Assembly: GCA_029933125.1 (NCBI GenBank)
Contig: JAOZOU010000003.1
Span: forward strand, 62,001 to 126,000
Origin: a bacterium
GTDB lineage: Bacteria; Arandabacterota; Arandabacteria; Arandabacterales; Arandabacteraceae
Length of the DNA stretch: 64,000 nt
Direction of reading: 5' to 3'
The translations under genes were made by a program, and so were the position numbers. Below are positions 30,401 to 39,599 of this stretch, in pieces (position 1 is the first letter of the stretch; the number at the start of each line of letters is the position of its first letter). The notes beneath the pieces are model-generated. The model was not told where the DNA came from. It made no database searches and saw only the letters and a list, made by a program, of their open reading frames with translations.

Positions 30401-31627
30401 ATGCCTGAAAGAATAATGGGGTTGGATCTCGGAACAACCAAAGTCAGTGCGATCGTTGCAGAGGTTGATAAGAGTGGTGAGCCGACAATCATAGGTGTTG
30501 GCAGTTGTCAGTGTGAGGGCATTCGACGCGGGGTCATTGTTGACATTGAAAAGACAGTTTCGGCGATAGAAAGGGCAATTCGTGAAGCCGAGCTTATGAC
30601 AGATCATGTCGCACGGGCAGCTTTCGTTAGCATCTCAGGAGATCACATCAAGGGGATGAACAGCACAGGATTGGTCGCTGTTTCGCGACCTGATAAGGAG
30701 ATCACAGAAAGTGACGTCCATCGAGTTGTGGAGGCTGCCCGTGCTATCTCAATTCCTGACGATAGGTATCTGCTCCATGTTATTCCTCAAGAGTTTGTGG
30801 TCGACAATCAACGTGGAATTGAACTACCTCTAGGTATGTCTGGAATAAGGCTTGAGGTTCAAGCGTACATAGTCACCTGCTCGAAGACAAGTGCCCAGAA
30901 TGTTGTGAGGACTGTCAGAAGAGCCGGTATAGATGTGGCAGGCCTCGTCCTTCAACCACTTGCAACGGGACTTGCTGTGCTTACTCGCGAGGAAATGCAG
31001 CTAGGTGTAGCTGTTATTGACATCGGCGGTGGAACAACTGACATATCGATTTTCAAGGATGGTGCCATAAGGTATACGTCAGTTGTCGCCCTTGGTGGGA
31101 ACAATATCACCAACGACCTCGTAATCGGACTTCGCACACCTTTTAGTCAGGCTGAAAACATAAAAACCAGATTCGGTCGTGTCCTTGATTCCTCGAACCT
31201 CGATGACACTATCGAGGTCCCCGGGGTTCATGGACGCAGACCACGTAGAGAATCCCTAAGACGGGTTAGCCGCATAATCGAGGCTCGCCTTGAAGAGATT
31301 CTCTATCTTGTTGGCAAGCAGCTCTTGAAAAGCGAATATCACAATCTTCTTGGCGCAGGAGTTGTGCTCACGGGTGGAACTTCGCTCCTTAACGGCGTTG
31401 AGGATCTCGCAGAAGAGGTTCTTTCGATGCCAGCGAGGGTGGGCCAACCCGAAAATGTAAATGGTTTGAGTGAGTATGTGAGTGATCCAAGAATGTCAAC
31501 TGGTGTTGGGCTCATCTACTACGCCGCCAATGCAGTAGCGAAAGGGGGTGTCACTCCCGTTGATAGACAGGGACGTATAGGCAATGTCTTCTCAAAGGTC
31601 AAGCATTGGGTCAGTACCTTCTTTTAG
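30401..31627 (+). CDS. ftsA: FtsA, actin-like Z-ring membrane tether
   Basis: 408 residues. Actin-fold ATPase that anchors FtsZ to the membrane and recruits the divisome. Visible: phosphate-1 loop MGLDLGTTKVSAIVAE at the N-terminus, the SHS2 (1C) domain around 85-165, phosphate-2 VIDIGGGTTDISIF near 205, VALGGNNITNDL, and GVVLTGGTSLLNGV near 325. The C-terminal end (GNVFSKVKHWVSTFF) is an amphipathic helix suited to membrane binding. The ATG at 30401 has no clear Shine-Dalgarno sequence, but a TATAAT lies directly upstream. ftsZ follows 14 bp later. Confidence 0.95.
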   Translation: MPERIMGLDLGTTKVSAIVAEVDKSGEPTIIGVGSCQCEGIRRGVIVDIEKTVSAIERAIREAELMTDHVARAAFVSISGDHIKGMNSTGLVAVSRPDKEITESDVHRVVEAARAISIPDDRYLLHVIPQEFVVDNQRGIELPLGMSGIRLEVQAYIVTCSKTSAQNVVRTVRRAGIDVAGLVLQPLATGLAVLTREEMQLGVAVIDIGGGTTDISIFKDGAIRYTSVVALGGNNITNDLVIGLRTPFSQAENIKTRFGRVLDSSNLDDTIEVPGVHGRRPRRESLRRVSRIIEARLEEILYLVGKQLLKSEYHNLLGAGVVLTGGTSLLNGVEDLAEEVLSMPARVGQPENVNGLSEYVSDPRMSTGVGLIYYAANAVAKGGVTPVDRQGRIGNVFSKVKHWVSTFF

Positions 31628-31641
31628 AGAGGTGAGGAAAA

Positions 31642-32784
31642 ATGATTCAGTTCGAGATTGAGAATGTTGGCAGTGCAAAAATGAAAGTTGTGGGGGTCGG
31701 CGGGGCTGGTGGCAACGCAGTCAATCGCATGATCTTTGCGAATCTCGAAGGTGTTGAGTTCATTGCTGTAAATACAGATTGCCAGGCACTTTCACGGTCA
31801 TGCGCGGCAACAAAAGTTCAGATAGGAAGCCGCATAACCAAAGGCCTGGGTTCAGGTGGTGATCCCGAAATTGGAAAGCGAGCGGCGGAGGAAGATAAGG
31901 AGGTGCTTGCAGAAATAATTGAAGGAGCCGACATGATCTTTATCACCGCTGGCATGGGTGGGGGAACAGGGACGGGTGCTAGCCCTATTGTTGCAGAGCT
32001 GGCAAAGAGCTCGGGTGCCTTGACAGTTGCAATAGTTACCAAGCCATTTCTCTTCGAGGGCAAAAGAAGGATGCAACAGGCAGAGGAGGGCATCGAAGAG
32101 CTCAGGCGTCAGGTTGATACCGTGATCGCAATTCCCAACCAGAAGCTGCTCCAGATCGCTCCCAAAGATACACCTTTGCTTGATGCCTTTGCAATGGCAG
32201 ACGAAGTTTTGCTTAAAGCGACAAGGGGAATCTCAGATTTAATTACGAAGCCAGGTGAGATAAATCTGGATTTCGCAGATGTGAGGACGATAATGTCAGA
32301 GATGGGTGATGCTCTCATGGGAACCGGTTGTGCCTCTGGCGAAGGCAGAGCCAGAGAAGCTGCGACCCGAGCTCTACGCAGTCCTTTACTGGATGACGTT
32401 AGCATTGCCGGAGCGAAAGGGCTTCTCATCAATGTAACCGGTGGAACGGGAATGACACTCGCCGAAGTGGCTGATGCCGCCAATACCATTTTTGAAGCCG
32501 CTGGGGCTGATGCAAATGTAATATTCGGCACCGCAATCGACGAAGGCCTAACTGATGAGGTTCGTGTAACCGTGATTGCCACAGGCATCGGTAAGGGCAA
32601 GCCCCAAAGCCAAGGCCGTATGGTAGCATCTGAGAGGAAGCCAATCGAGGAGGCAAATCCTCTTCAGCAGGTCATAAGGAGGCAGGAGGTACCAAAAATC
32701 AATCTCCAGAACAGGCTTTCGCTCAATCCAGGTATAGACGGGGACATCGATACGCCAGCATTCATGAGGAGGCATTGTGACTAG
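31642..32784 (+). CDS. ftsZ: FtsZ, tubulin-like division GTPase
   Basis: 380 residues. Forms the cytokinetic Z ring. GTP-binding tubulin signature GGGTGTG lies at residues 106-112, with [11 protein letters not shown] near 20 and NLDFADVR near 207 containing the catalytic loop. The C-terminal linker (about 318-370) is short and ends in [11 protein letters not shown], the conserved peptide that binds FtsA. A good GAGAGGTGAGG ribosome-binding region precedes the ATG. It closes the dcw cluster; a TPR gene follows 9 bp later. Confidence 0.97.
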   Translation: MIQFEIENVGSAKMKVVGVGGAGGNAVNRMIFANLEGVEFIAVNTDCQALSRSCAATKVQIGSRITKGLGSGGDPEIGKRAAEEDKEVLAEIIEGADMIFITAGMGGGTGTGASPIVAELAKSSGALTVAIVTKPFLFEGKRRMQQAEEGIEELRRQVDTVIAIPNQKLLQIAPKDTPLLDAFAMADEVLLKATRGISDLITKPGEINLDFADVRTIMSEMGDALMGTGCASGEGRAREAATRALRSPLLDDVSIAGAKGLLINVTGGTGMTLAEVADAANTIFEAAGADANVIFGTAIDEGLTDEVRVTVIATGIGKGKPQSQGRMVASERKPIEEANPLQQVIRRQEVPKINLQNRLSLNPGIDGDIDTPAFMRRHCD

Positions 32785-32793
32785 GGGGTAGTC

Positions 32794-34461
32794 ATGTCTC
32801 TCCTTGATCGGGTATTTGGAGGAATAAAGAACGATCATTACTCCAAGGGTATGGAATACTATAGCTCTGGCAGGTACGAAGAAGCCATAGCTGAGTTTGA
32901 GGAGGTTATCAAATCGACTCGTGATGAGAAAAATCCCTACTATAATCTGGGTGTCTTCTATGCCGCCAGAGCTCGTGCCAACATCGGCTTGCTCCACTAT
33001 AAGAAAGGTGAGTACGAGCGAGCACTCGGAGAATTTGTAAAGGCTCTTGAGGTTAATCCAGAATATCCTGACCTGCATTATTATCTTGGAATGGTATATG
33101 AGAATCTCGGTCGTTACGGTGAAGCTGTGAGTGAGTTGAGAGAGGCCATCCGCATAAATCCCGAATATGTTGAAGCACGCTGCCATCTAGCTATTTGCCT
33201 CCATGAATTGGGTGAACAGACGGAAGCAAGGACACAGCTGAGGAAGGCTATTGACCAGGGATTGGAAGTTGGAAATCTCCCTTCTCATCCGGTTTCAGGT
33301 AGATACCATGTCCAGAGCCTGGAGTCGCTTCTTGATAATCTCAAAGGTATAATGGAAGAGCGACGGATAACCAATGAGCATACGGATCGCGGCGTTGAGG
33401 CTTACAACAGGGGTGACCTCAAAGCGGCCATAGCGGAGTTTGAGGAGGCAAAAAGGCATAAGCCTTCATGGGCGGATGTCAGGGTGAAGCTGGCGATTGT
33501 ATATCTTGAAAGTGGTAGGGTGGATGATGCAATTGCTGAGCTCTATACAGCTCTCGATATAAATCCCGAATATGTGGATGCTCTCTTTTATCTCGGGAAT
33601 GCCTATATGCTCAAAGGGCGCTACGTCGAAGCTGTTGAGCAATTTGATAAGGCGTTGGATCTAGCCTCTTACTATCCGGACATCCATTGTTGTAAAGGGC
33701 TTGCCCTCTTTAAGATGGGCAAGATGGAAGAAGCCCTTTCCTCGTTTAGGCATGCTCTTGAGATTCTACCGGACTATGCAAAGGCAAAGTACTACAGTGC
33801 TGTTTGCCTCTATTTCCTTGATCAGGTTGACAGAGCAAGAAACGAGCTTATGGGAGCCATATCGCTCGATTCGGATCTTGAAAAGGAGATGGGTCTTGCC
33901 GGCCATCTTCTCATCGGTCTTGGTGATTACGACGCTGCTGTTGAGATACTTGAACGCTCGGATTACGGAGGTGAACCGAGTGCATCAGTCTATACAACTC
34001 TTGGAGTCGCCTATCTGAGAAAAGGTGACTATGACAAAGCATATGAACTTCTACAAAAGGCGCTTGACATCGAGCCTCGTTATGTACCTGCAATGCTTGA
34101 TCTTGCTGAGCTCTCAAAAAAACGAGGGGATCTTACTTCTGCAGAGCAATATCTCCAAAGAGCCAAAGCCCATTCACCTGGCTTTGCTGATGTTCACTTC
34201 AGACTCGGTGAGATACTGCTTGCAATGAACCGCCTAGAGGAAGCAATCGATGAGCTTCAAGAAGCAGTTAAGATAAATCCCAACTTTGTGGATGCCCATC
34301 TTGCTCTGAGTTTCGCGCTCAGACAAAAGGGAGAGGAACAAGAGGCTAAAAGACATCTTGATGAGGTCTTGCGAATAGATCCTCAAAATGTTGTGGCATT
34401 AGCTGAGAAGAAATCGATTACGATGGATAAGCCATCAACAGGCAAGCAGGGTGCCAAGTAG
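32794..34461 (+). CDS. Tetratricopeptide-repeat protein
   Basis: 555 residues made almost wholly of TPR motifs: about a dozen 34-residue units, recognisable by repeated YEEAIAEFEEVI, YERALGEFVKALEVNPEYPDLHYYLG and LEEAIDELQEAVKINPNFVDAHLALS. No signal peptide or membrane segment is seen, so it is probably cytoplasmic. TPR solenoids bind protein partners; which one is unknown. It starts right behind ftsZ with GGGGGTA upstream and overlaps the radical SAM gene by 11 bp, so it may be translated from the end of the dcw transcript. A link to division is only positional. Confidence 0.85.
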   Translation: MSLLDRVFGGIKNDHYSKGMEYYSSGRYEEAIAEFEEVIKSTRDEKNPYYNLGVFYAARARANIGLLHYKKGEYERALGEFVKALEVNPEYPDLHYYLGMVYENLGRYGEAVSELREAIRINPEYVEARCHLAICLHELGEQTEARTQLRKAIDQGLEVGNLPSHPVSGRYHVQSLESLLDNLKGIMEERRITNEHTDRGVEAYNRGDLKAAIAEFEEAKRHKPSWADVRVKLAIVYLESGRVDDAIAELYTALDINPEYVDALFYLGNAYMLKGRYVEAVEQFDKALDLASYYPDIHCCKGLALFKMGKMEEALSSFRHALEILPDYAKAKYYSAVCLYFLDQVDRARNELMGAISLDSDLEKEMGLAGHLLIGLGDYDAAVEILERSDYGGEPSASVYTTLGVAYLRKGDYDKAYELLQKALDIEPRYVPAMLDLAELSKKRGDLTSAEQYLQRAKAHSPGFADVHFRLGEILLAMNRLEEAIDELQEAVKINPNFVDAHLALSFALRQKGEEQEAKRHLDEVLRIDPQNVVALAEKKSITMDKPSTGKQGAK

Positions 34462-35971
34462 TCGATCTAAACCACCTTTCGATCTTTCTTCAGTACTCAT
34501 CTATCCCAATACTGAAGAGGTTGCCTTCGCAAGTCTAGGATTCCTGAAGGTTCTCAACATGCTTGCGACGAGAACCATCCTTGCGGATTTCTGCCATCTG
34601 CCCGCTACTAGAGATTCAGGGATTGCTCTCTCAAGAAAGCACCTTCTCACTGGCATATCAACCCATAGACCTGTGCGCTCATTTGACTTCGTTGGCTTCT
34701 CACTTTCATATGAGAATGATTTCGCTGCAATACCCAACTTGTTATATGCTGCCGGCATAGAGCCACTGGCCGTGGAGAGGGAAGAGGTCTTTCCCTTTGT
34801 TACCTTTGGGGGATTCACTATGGCTTCGAATCCTTTGCCTGTAGCTGATTTTGCAGACGCTATCATAATGGGGGAGGCTGAAGGTATCTTAGAGGAGGTC
34901 CTCTCAGTACTTGAAAAAGCCAAGCAGGAGGGTTGGCAGAAGAAGGAGGTTCTCGAGAGGTTTAGATATCTTGATGGAATCTTTGTGCCCGCTTTTGGTG
35001 AGTATCGTGTTAGAAGAAGATATGCACCGGTTGAAGACATTGGCTTTAGCATAACGACTCCTGGGAGATCCCACTTTAAGGACATGCTACTTGTGGAGGT
35101 TGGAAGAGGATGTGGTAGAGGTTGCCTTTTCTGTTCAGCGGGGAGACTCTATCGGCCTGTACGCTTTAGATGCACTGAGGATCTCGTGGCCGCCGCCACC
35201 GGCAGCAAGCGCATAGGGCTTGTGGGCACAGCAATAGGAGATCACCCAGGGCTTACGCATTTGCTTGAGACAATAGTAAATGAGGGCAAGCGAGCTAGCC
35301 TCTCATCCTTAAGGCCTGACCAGATAGAACCACACCTGGCTGAGCTTCTTTTTGAAAGTGGTATGAAAAGTATAGCTATAGCGCCTGAGACAGGTGATGA
35401 TGATCTGAGAGCTCGCATTGGTAAGCCCATAAGAAGGCAGCGCATACTCGATAGCGTTGCAATGCTTGCTGAGGCTGGCATGGCAACAATCAAGCTTTAC
35501 TTCATGATGGGGCTTCCGGGTGAGCAAGATAGTCATGCTGAAGCCATTGTTGATCTAGTTGACGCTATCGGGAAAGTCAGGGGCAAGGCACGGCTTGTTG
35601 TGACAGTCTCCCCATTTGTACCCAAGCCACATACGCCTTTTCAATGGGTGGGCTTTGCTGATCGGTACTCGCTGAGGAAGCGGCTTGCTATACTGAGAGG
35701 CATAAACAAGATTAAGGGATGTTCGCTCAGGCCCGTATCAGTAAATCAAGCGTGGATAGAAGCCTCTCTTTCCAGAGGTGAGAGATGGCTCTCAAGGCTT
35801 CTCCTTGAAGCCTCGCAATCGCAGCACAATCTGAGGATTTGCCTTGAGAAAAGCGGTGTTGATCCCACCAAAGAGCTTGATATCTCAAAGCCCCTTCCCT
35901 GGGATTTCATCAAGAACACCATCCCGAAGAAGAGGCTCGTCAAGATGTATGAGCGCTATATGAGCGTTTAG
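34451..35971 (+). CDS. Radical SAM protein of the uncharacterised TIGR03960-like group
   Basis: 506 residues. The 4Fe-4S/SAM-binding motif is C-GRG-C-LF-C near residue 222 (VGRGCGRGCLFCS). Downstream are the conserved Glu/Pro-rich SAM-site strands (SLRPDQIEP, SIAIAPETG) and GLPGEQ. The first about 190 residues resemble a B12-binding-like Rossmann domain (DFVGFSLSYENDF, GGFTMASNP, IIMGEAEG). This architecture is shared with uncharacterised radical SAM proteins often coupled to a DUF2344 protein; that partner is not next to it here. The substrate is unknown. It ends tail-to-tail with rpmB, overlapping by 4 bp. Confidence 0.8.
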   Translation: MPSSRSKPPFDLSSVLIYPNTEEVAFASLGFLKVLNMLATRTILADFCHLPATRDSGIALSRKHLLTGISTHRPVRSFDFVGFSLSYENDFAAIPNLLYAAGIEPLAVEREEVFPFVTFGGFTMASNPLPVADFADAIIMGEAEGILEEVLSVLEKAKQEGWQKKEVLERFRYLDGIFVPAFGEYRVRRRYAPVEDIGFSITTPGRSHFKDMLLVEVGRGCGRGCLFCSAGRLYRPVRFRCTEDLVAAATGSKRIGLVGTAIGDHPGLTHLLETIVNEGKRASLSSLRPDQIEPHLAELLFESGMKSIAIAPETGDDDLRARIGKPIRRQRILDSVAMLAEAGMATIKLYFMMGLPGEQDSHAEAIVDLVDAIGKVRGKARLVVTVSPFVPKPHTPFQWVGFADRYSLRKRLAILRGINKIKGCSLRPVSVNQAWIEASLSRGERWLSRLLLEASQSQHNLRICLEKSGVDPTKELDISKPLPWDFIKNTIPKKRLVKMYERYMSV

Positions 35972-36159
35972 GGCGCCTTCTCAACCGCTCCTGACTTCAG
36001 GCATCTCGTACAAACGTAAAGCTTCTTGATTTTGTTGCCTACCCTTACCCTGACTCTCTGGAGATTGGGGTTCCATCTCCTATTAGTAACGTTGTGGGCA
36101 TGGCTTATGCGGCTACCAAACAGAGGTCCTTTGCCACAGATATCACATCTTTTGGCCAT
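35968..36159 (-). CDS. rpmB: Ribosomal protein bL28, zinc-binding form
   Basis: 63 residues on the reverse strand, beginning MAKRCDICGKGP and ending LKSGAVEKAP. Two Cys pairs (CDIC and CTRC) make it the zinc-binding C+ form of bL28. The ATG (36159-36157) is preceded by AAAGGAG at good spacing; the frame stays open upstream but the extra 50 codons have no family support. The protein is a component of the 50S subunit. It is alone on this strand, convergent with the radical SAM gene and divergent from the DUF1858 gene. Confidence 0.95.
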   Translation of the reverse strand: MAKRCDICGKGPLFGSRISHAHNVTNRRWNPNLQRVRVRVGNKIKKLYVCTRCLKSGAVEKAP

Positions 36160-36247
36160 GCTAGTCACTCCTTTTTTTGGATTCCTCTCAAAACTACCAT
36201 GCGGCCTTCCCAAAAGCAAGTTCTTATCGTGAATTGGGATTTTTCGG

Positions 36248-36276
36248 ATCCTAGCGAGACCCCCAGCATGTGCCAG
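36248..36276 (-). promoter_or_regulatory. Likely rpmB promoter
   Basis: On the reverse strand, CTGGCA (36276-36271) and TAGGAT (36253-36248) are separated by 17 bp, each matching four of six consensus bases. This leaves a leader of about 85 nt before rpmB. Confidence 0.4.
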
Positions 36277-36290
36277 TACGGCCCTCTTTG

Positions 36291-36319
36291 TTGACAATGA
36301 AGCGCGCACTTGCTATTGT
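36291..36319 (+). promoter_or_regulatory. Promoter of the DUF1858-recG-HD transcript
   Basis: A perfect TTGACA (36291-36296) and TATTGT (36314-36319) have the ideal 17-bp spacer. Transcription would start near 36326, about 27 nt before the ATG at 36353, which has ATGGAGG upstream. All plus-strand genes down to tatA could be read from here. Confidence 0.75.
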
Positions 36320-36352
36320 GCAATAGGAAAAGATAGCTATGGAGGTTGCGTT

Positions 36353-36568
36353 ATGAGAGTTACCAAGGACACGATCATTGAGGACGTGCTTAAAGCTCAC
36401 CCCAGAGCGATCGAGATTCTTATGAAACACAACCTGGGTTGCATTGCCTGCATGGGTGCGACTCAGGAGTCGATAGAGATGGGTGCCAGAATGCATGGTA
36501 TCGATCCGGAGCCTATTGTAAAGGAGCTCAATGAGCTCTTCGGTGAGGAAAAGCCGCGAGAAGACTGA
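36353..36568 (+). CDS. DUF1858-domain small protein
   Basis: 71 residues with the DUF1858 / hybrid-cluster-protein-associated disulfide pattern: TIIEDVLKAHPRAIEILMKH, then GCIACMGATQESIEMGARMHG, with the CxxC (C-I-A-C) at residues about 30-33. Family members are predicted to act in redox or iron-sulfur contexts (ScdA/RIC N-terminal-like), but function is not established. It lies directly behind a strong promoter and overlaps recG by 38 bp, so it may serve as the leader cistron for recG. Confidence 0.85.
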   Translation: MRVTKDTIIEDVLKAHPRAIEILMKHNLGCIACMGATQESIEMGARMHGIDPEPIVKELNELFGEEKPRED

Positions 36569-38606
36569 GGCTCGTTTATCGCTTGCCTCGGGCCTAACTA
36601 TCCTGCCAGGCATTGGAGCACGGAGAGCAGATCTTCTTGGCAAGATGGGGATTGATACGATAGGCGATCTGCTCCTCCATGCACCGCGTCGGTATATTGA
36701 CCGAAGTGCTTTCTCCAGAATTGCCGATCTCAAGGTGAATTCCACGCAGACTGTTGTGGGTAGAGTCGTTCGGGTTGAGACAAAGCTTGCAAAGCAAAAG
36801 CATCTGACCATAGCCCACCTTGACGATGCCTCGTCAAGATTGGCTTGTATTTGGTTTAACCAGCCGTATCTTGCAAGGACTTTGAAGGTTGGGACCATCT
36901 ATGTTGTGAGTGGAAGCGTTAGTTTGAGTCGATTTGGTCCCACAATGTTTCACCCTGAGTATGAGCCTTATGGTGACGAGCTGCTTCATACAGGAAGACT
37001 TGTGCCTGTGTATCCGGTCAGACCTGGAATCAGCCAGAAGCAGATGCGCAAGCTCACGAAGATAGCTCTTGATCGATTTGGAAGCCTCGTCAAAGATCTT
37101 GTTCCCAATTCCATAAGGAGAAAATTGAACCTGCCAGGGCTTGATAGGGCTCTTTACGAAGTTCACTATCCTGCCAGTCCAAGTGATGCTGAGCAGGCGA
37201 GGCGACGCCTAGCGTTCGATGAGGTGCTTCTGCTCCAGACGATCTTTGCCATCTCCAGAGCTCAAAGGCAAGTGAAGAGGCAAGCGCGGCAGCATGACCT
37301 TGGAATTGCTCGCATGACCACCTTCCTGCCATTTACCCTGACATCTTCCCAGCAAAGGGCGCTCGAGCTGATAATTGAAGATCTCAGGGGAAACTTCCCG
37401 ATGCGAAGGTTGCTCCTTGGAGATGTTGGATGTGGTAAGACGGTGGTAGCTTCCCTTGCTGCCGCCTGGGTATGCCTGAATGGAGGACAGGTTGCTCTAA
37501 TGTGCCCAACTGAGATCCTTGCCGAGCAGCACCTTGAAGCTCTGAGCAGATATCTTTTCCCTTTTGGCATAAGTGTTGCTTTGCTAACTGGGAGTATGAT
37601 GGCAGAAGAGAGGCAAACCGTCAAAAAGGCTCTCGCTACTGGCAAAATCAAGGCTGTCGTTGGAACTCATGCCTTGCTTGGGGAGAGCATAGATTTCCAT
37701 GATCTGAGGCTCGTTGTGGTTGATGAGGAACAGCGTTTTGGAGTAATTCAGCGGAGCAAACTGATAGAGAAGCGGCCGGAGGCAGATCTTCTTGTTCTGA
37801 CAGCAACCCCAATTCCAAGAACTATGGCACTCGCCGTCTACGACGATCTTGATGTAACCCTGATCGATGAGAAGCCACCGGGTGGGGGAAACCATACGAC
37901 AAGAGTAGTCTCTGAGAGGGAGCGCTCAAGGGTTATTGATGAGATTGTTGCAAGAATCAAGGCGGGGGAGCAGGGATTTTTCATATGCCCAGCACTTGAG
38001 GAAGGAAGTTATGGGCTTAGAAATGTACGAAATGTTGCCGCTGAGATGGGAAAACTCATTGGAAAGGATGCCCTGGGAATTCTCACAGGTCAAACCCAAA
38101 GGGACACAAGGGCTGAGGTACTCGAGAGATTTGCCTCAGGTAAGATCCGCCTGATTGTTGCAACGTCAGTCATAGAAGTTGGGATGGACATTGAAAGTGC
38201 AACTTTCCTTGTTGTCGATCAGGCTGAGCGCTTTGGTCTCAGTCAGTTGCATCAGATGCGAGGCCGTGTTGCCAGGGGAAACAAAGACTCGGTACCCTAT
38301 TTTGTAGTATCGGATTCAGCCTCGGAGATTGGAAGGCAAAGGGTCAAGATACTTGAGACGACCTCAGATGGATTTGAGGTTGCTGAATGTGATCTAGCGT
38401 TGCGAGGGCCGGGTGATCTTATAGGCAAAAGACAGCATGGTATACCCGACCTGAGGTTTGCCAGATTGCCAGATGACACCGATCTCATGCTTGTAGCCAA
38501 GGAAGAAGCCTTCACAAGGATCCTTGGTGGAGATTCCTCCGAGGAATGGAGACTCTGGACCGAGGCTGTGCGAGAGTATGTTAAAGGCAACATCGTGATT
38601 GTGTAG
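36531..38606 (+). CDS. recG: ATP-dependent DNA helicase RecG
   Basis: 691 residues. Branch-migrates stalled forks and recombination intermediates. N-terminal wedge with an OB fold (about 20-200, beginning LPGIGARRADLL), then SF2 helicase domains: Walker A GDVGCGKTVV near 300, DEEQ box (VVDEEQRFGVIQR) near 400, TATPIPRT, and the C-terminal motifs ATSVIEVGMD and QMRGRVARG. The Walker A loop reads GCGKT where E. coli has GSGKT, which should not affect function. The ATG at 36531 lies inside the DUF1858 gene. RecG is a relevant candidate when considering recombination between the two repeats of this window. Confidence 0.95.
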   Translation: MSSSVRKSREKTEARLSLASGLTILPGIGARRADLLGKMGIDTIGDLLLHAPRRYIDRSAFSRIADLKVNSTQTVVGRVVRVETKLAKQKHLTIAHLDDASSRLACIWFNQPYLARTLKVGTIYVVSGSVSLSRFGPTMFHPEYEPYGDELLHTGRLVPVYPVRPGISQKQMRKLTKIALDRFGSLVKDLVPNSIRRKLNLPGLDRALYEVHYPASPSDAEQARRRLAFDEVLLLQTIFAISRAQRQVKRQARQHDLGIARMTTFLPFTLTSSQQRALELIIEDLRGNFPMRRLLLGDVGCGKTVVASLAAAWVCLNGGQVALMCPTEILAEQHLEALSRYLFPFGISVALLTGSMMAEERQTVKKALATGKIKAVVGTHALLGESIDFHDLRLVVVDEEQRFGVIQRSKLIEKRPEADLLVLTATPIPRTMALAVYDDLDVTLIDEKPPGGGNHTTRVVSERERSRVIDEIVARIKAGEQGFFICPALEEGSYGLRNVRNVAAEMGKLIGKDALGILTGQTQRDTRAEVLERFASGKIRLIVATSVIEVGMDIESATFLVVDQAERFGLSQLHQMRGRVARGNKDSVPYFVVSDSASEIGRQRVKILETTSDGFEVAECDLALRGPGDLIGKRQHGIPDLRFARLPDDTDLMLVAKEEAFTRILGGDSSEEWRLWTEAVREYVKGNIVIV

Positions 38607-38620
38607 AAAGGAGGTTCGCA

Positions 38621-39166
38621 GTGGAGCGCAACGAGGCACTTGAGCTTATAAGAAAACGCGTCGGCAATGAGCGCCTGATAAAACACATGTTGGCTGTGGA
38701 AGCGGTTATGAAGGCCTTGGCTAAGCACCTTGGCGAAGATGAGCAGAAGTGGGGTCTAGCAGGCCTTGTCCATGACATCGACTATGATGAGACCTCCAAA
38801 GATCCCGAAAGGCATGGGAAGCTTGGTGCCTCCTATCTGCGTGAGCTCGGCTATGACGAGGAGATAACAAGAGCGGTTGAATCCCATGCTGGTCATCTTC
38901 CTCGTGAGACCCGGCTTGACAAGGCTCTTTTTGCGACTGATCCATTGACGGGGCTGATTGTTGCTGCTGCGCTCATGCATCCAAGCAAATCCCTCAAAGA
39001 TGTGACTGTTGAATTTGTGTTGAACCGCTTCAAGGAAAAGCGCTTTGCAGCTGGCGCTGATCGTGATCAGATAAGAACATGCGAGGACCTCGGCTTAAGC
39101 CTCGAGGAATTCATCTCTATAGCCCTCAAGGCGATGCAGGATATCTCCCTTGATCTTGGACTCTAA
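38621..39166 (+). CDS. HD-domain (HDIG-type) phosphohydrolase-like protein
   Basis: 181 residues. The HD superfamily signature is present: RLIKHMLAVEAVM near 20 (first His), LVHDIDYDE near 50 (the HD pair), and ESHAGH near 87 with a further metal-binding His. HDIG proteins are metal-dependent phosphohydrolases; the substrate here is unknown. GTG start with a strong AAAGGAGG upstream. It follows recG by 14 bp and precedes the FmdE-like gene by 16 bp. Confidence 0.85.
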   Translation: MERNEALELIRKRVGNERLIKHMLAVEAVMKALAKHLGEDEQKWGLAGLVHDIDYDETSKDPERHGKLGASYLRELGYDEEITRAVESHAGHLPRETRLDKALFATDPLTGLIVAAALMHPSKSLKDVTVEFVLNRFKEKRFAAGADRDQIRTCEDLGLSLEEFISIALKAMQDISLDLGL

Positions 39167-39182
39167 TCCTAAGGAGGATAAT

Positions 39183-39599
39183 ATGGAACCCAATCGCTTG
39201 CTCATTGCTGCCGGCAGATTTCATGGCCACATAGGGCCTTTTCTCGCAATAGGTTTGAGGATGGGGCTAGTGGCAAATGAGATCCTTGGAAGAAGCCCGC
39301 TTGATGTCAAAGCAAGCGTCGATGTTAAGCCCAATCCACCAAGGTCATGTGTGCTGGATGGCATTCAGTACACGACCGGTTGCACACTTGGCAAAGCCAA
39401 CATTATTGTAAACCCTAAGGAAGATGGCATTGTTGCTACCTTCACTCATGGTGAGAAGAGAGTCAGGATAGACCTTCGCGAAGACTTTCTCAAGAGGATG
39501 GAAAAGCAGCTCACGGGCAAATCTGAAAAAGCAGTCGTTGACTACGCTTTCCAAATCATGGATACTCCAGAAGGGCAACTCTTTGAGGTATTCCAATGA
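39183..39599 (+). CDS. FmdE-like (formylmethanofuran dehydrogenase subunit E) domain protein
   Basis: 138 residues from the ATG at 39183, chosen because a textbook AAGGAGG lies 5-6 bp upstream. The FmdE domain shows FHGHIGPFLAIGLRMG at the N-terminus and a TGCTLGKANI motif near 65, with Cys/His residues that could bind a metal. The C-terminal zinc-ribbon found in longer members is absent. Despite the family name, such proteins are widespread in bacteria without methanofuran, and the role is unknown. It overlaps the next gene by 4 bp. Confidence 0.8.
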   Translation: MEPNRLLIAAGRFHGHIGPFLAIGLRMGLVANEILGRSPLDVKASVDVKPNPPRSCVLDGIQYTTGCTLGKANIIVNPKEDGIVATFTHGEKRVRIDLREDFLKRMEKQLTGKSEKAVVDYAFQIMDTPEGQLFEVFQ

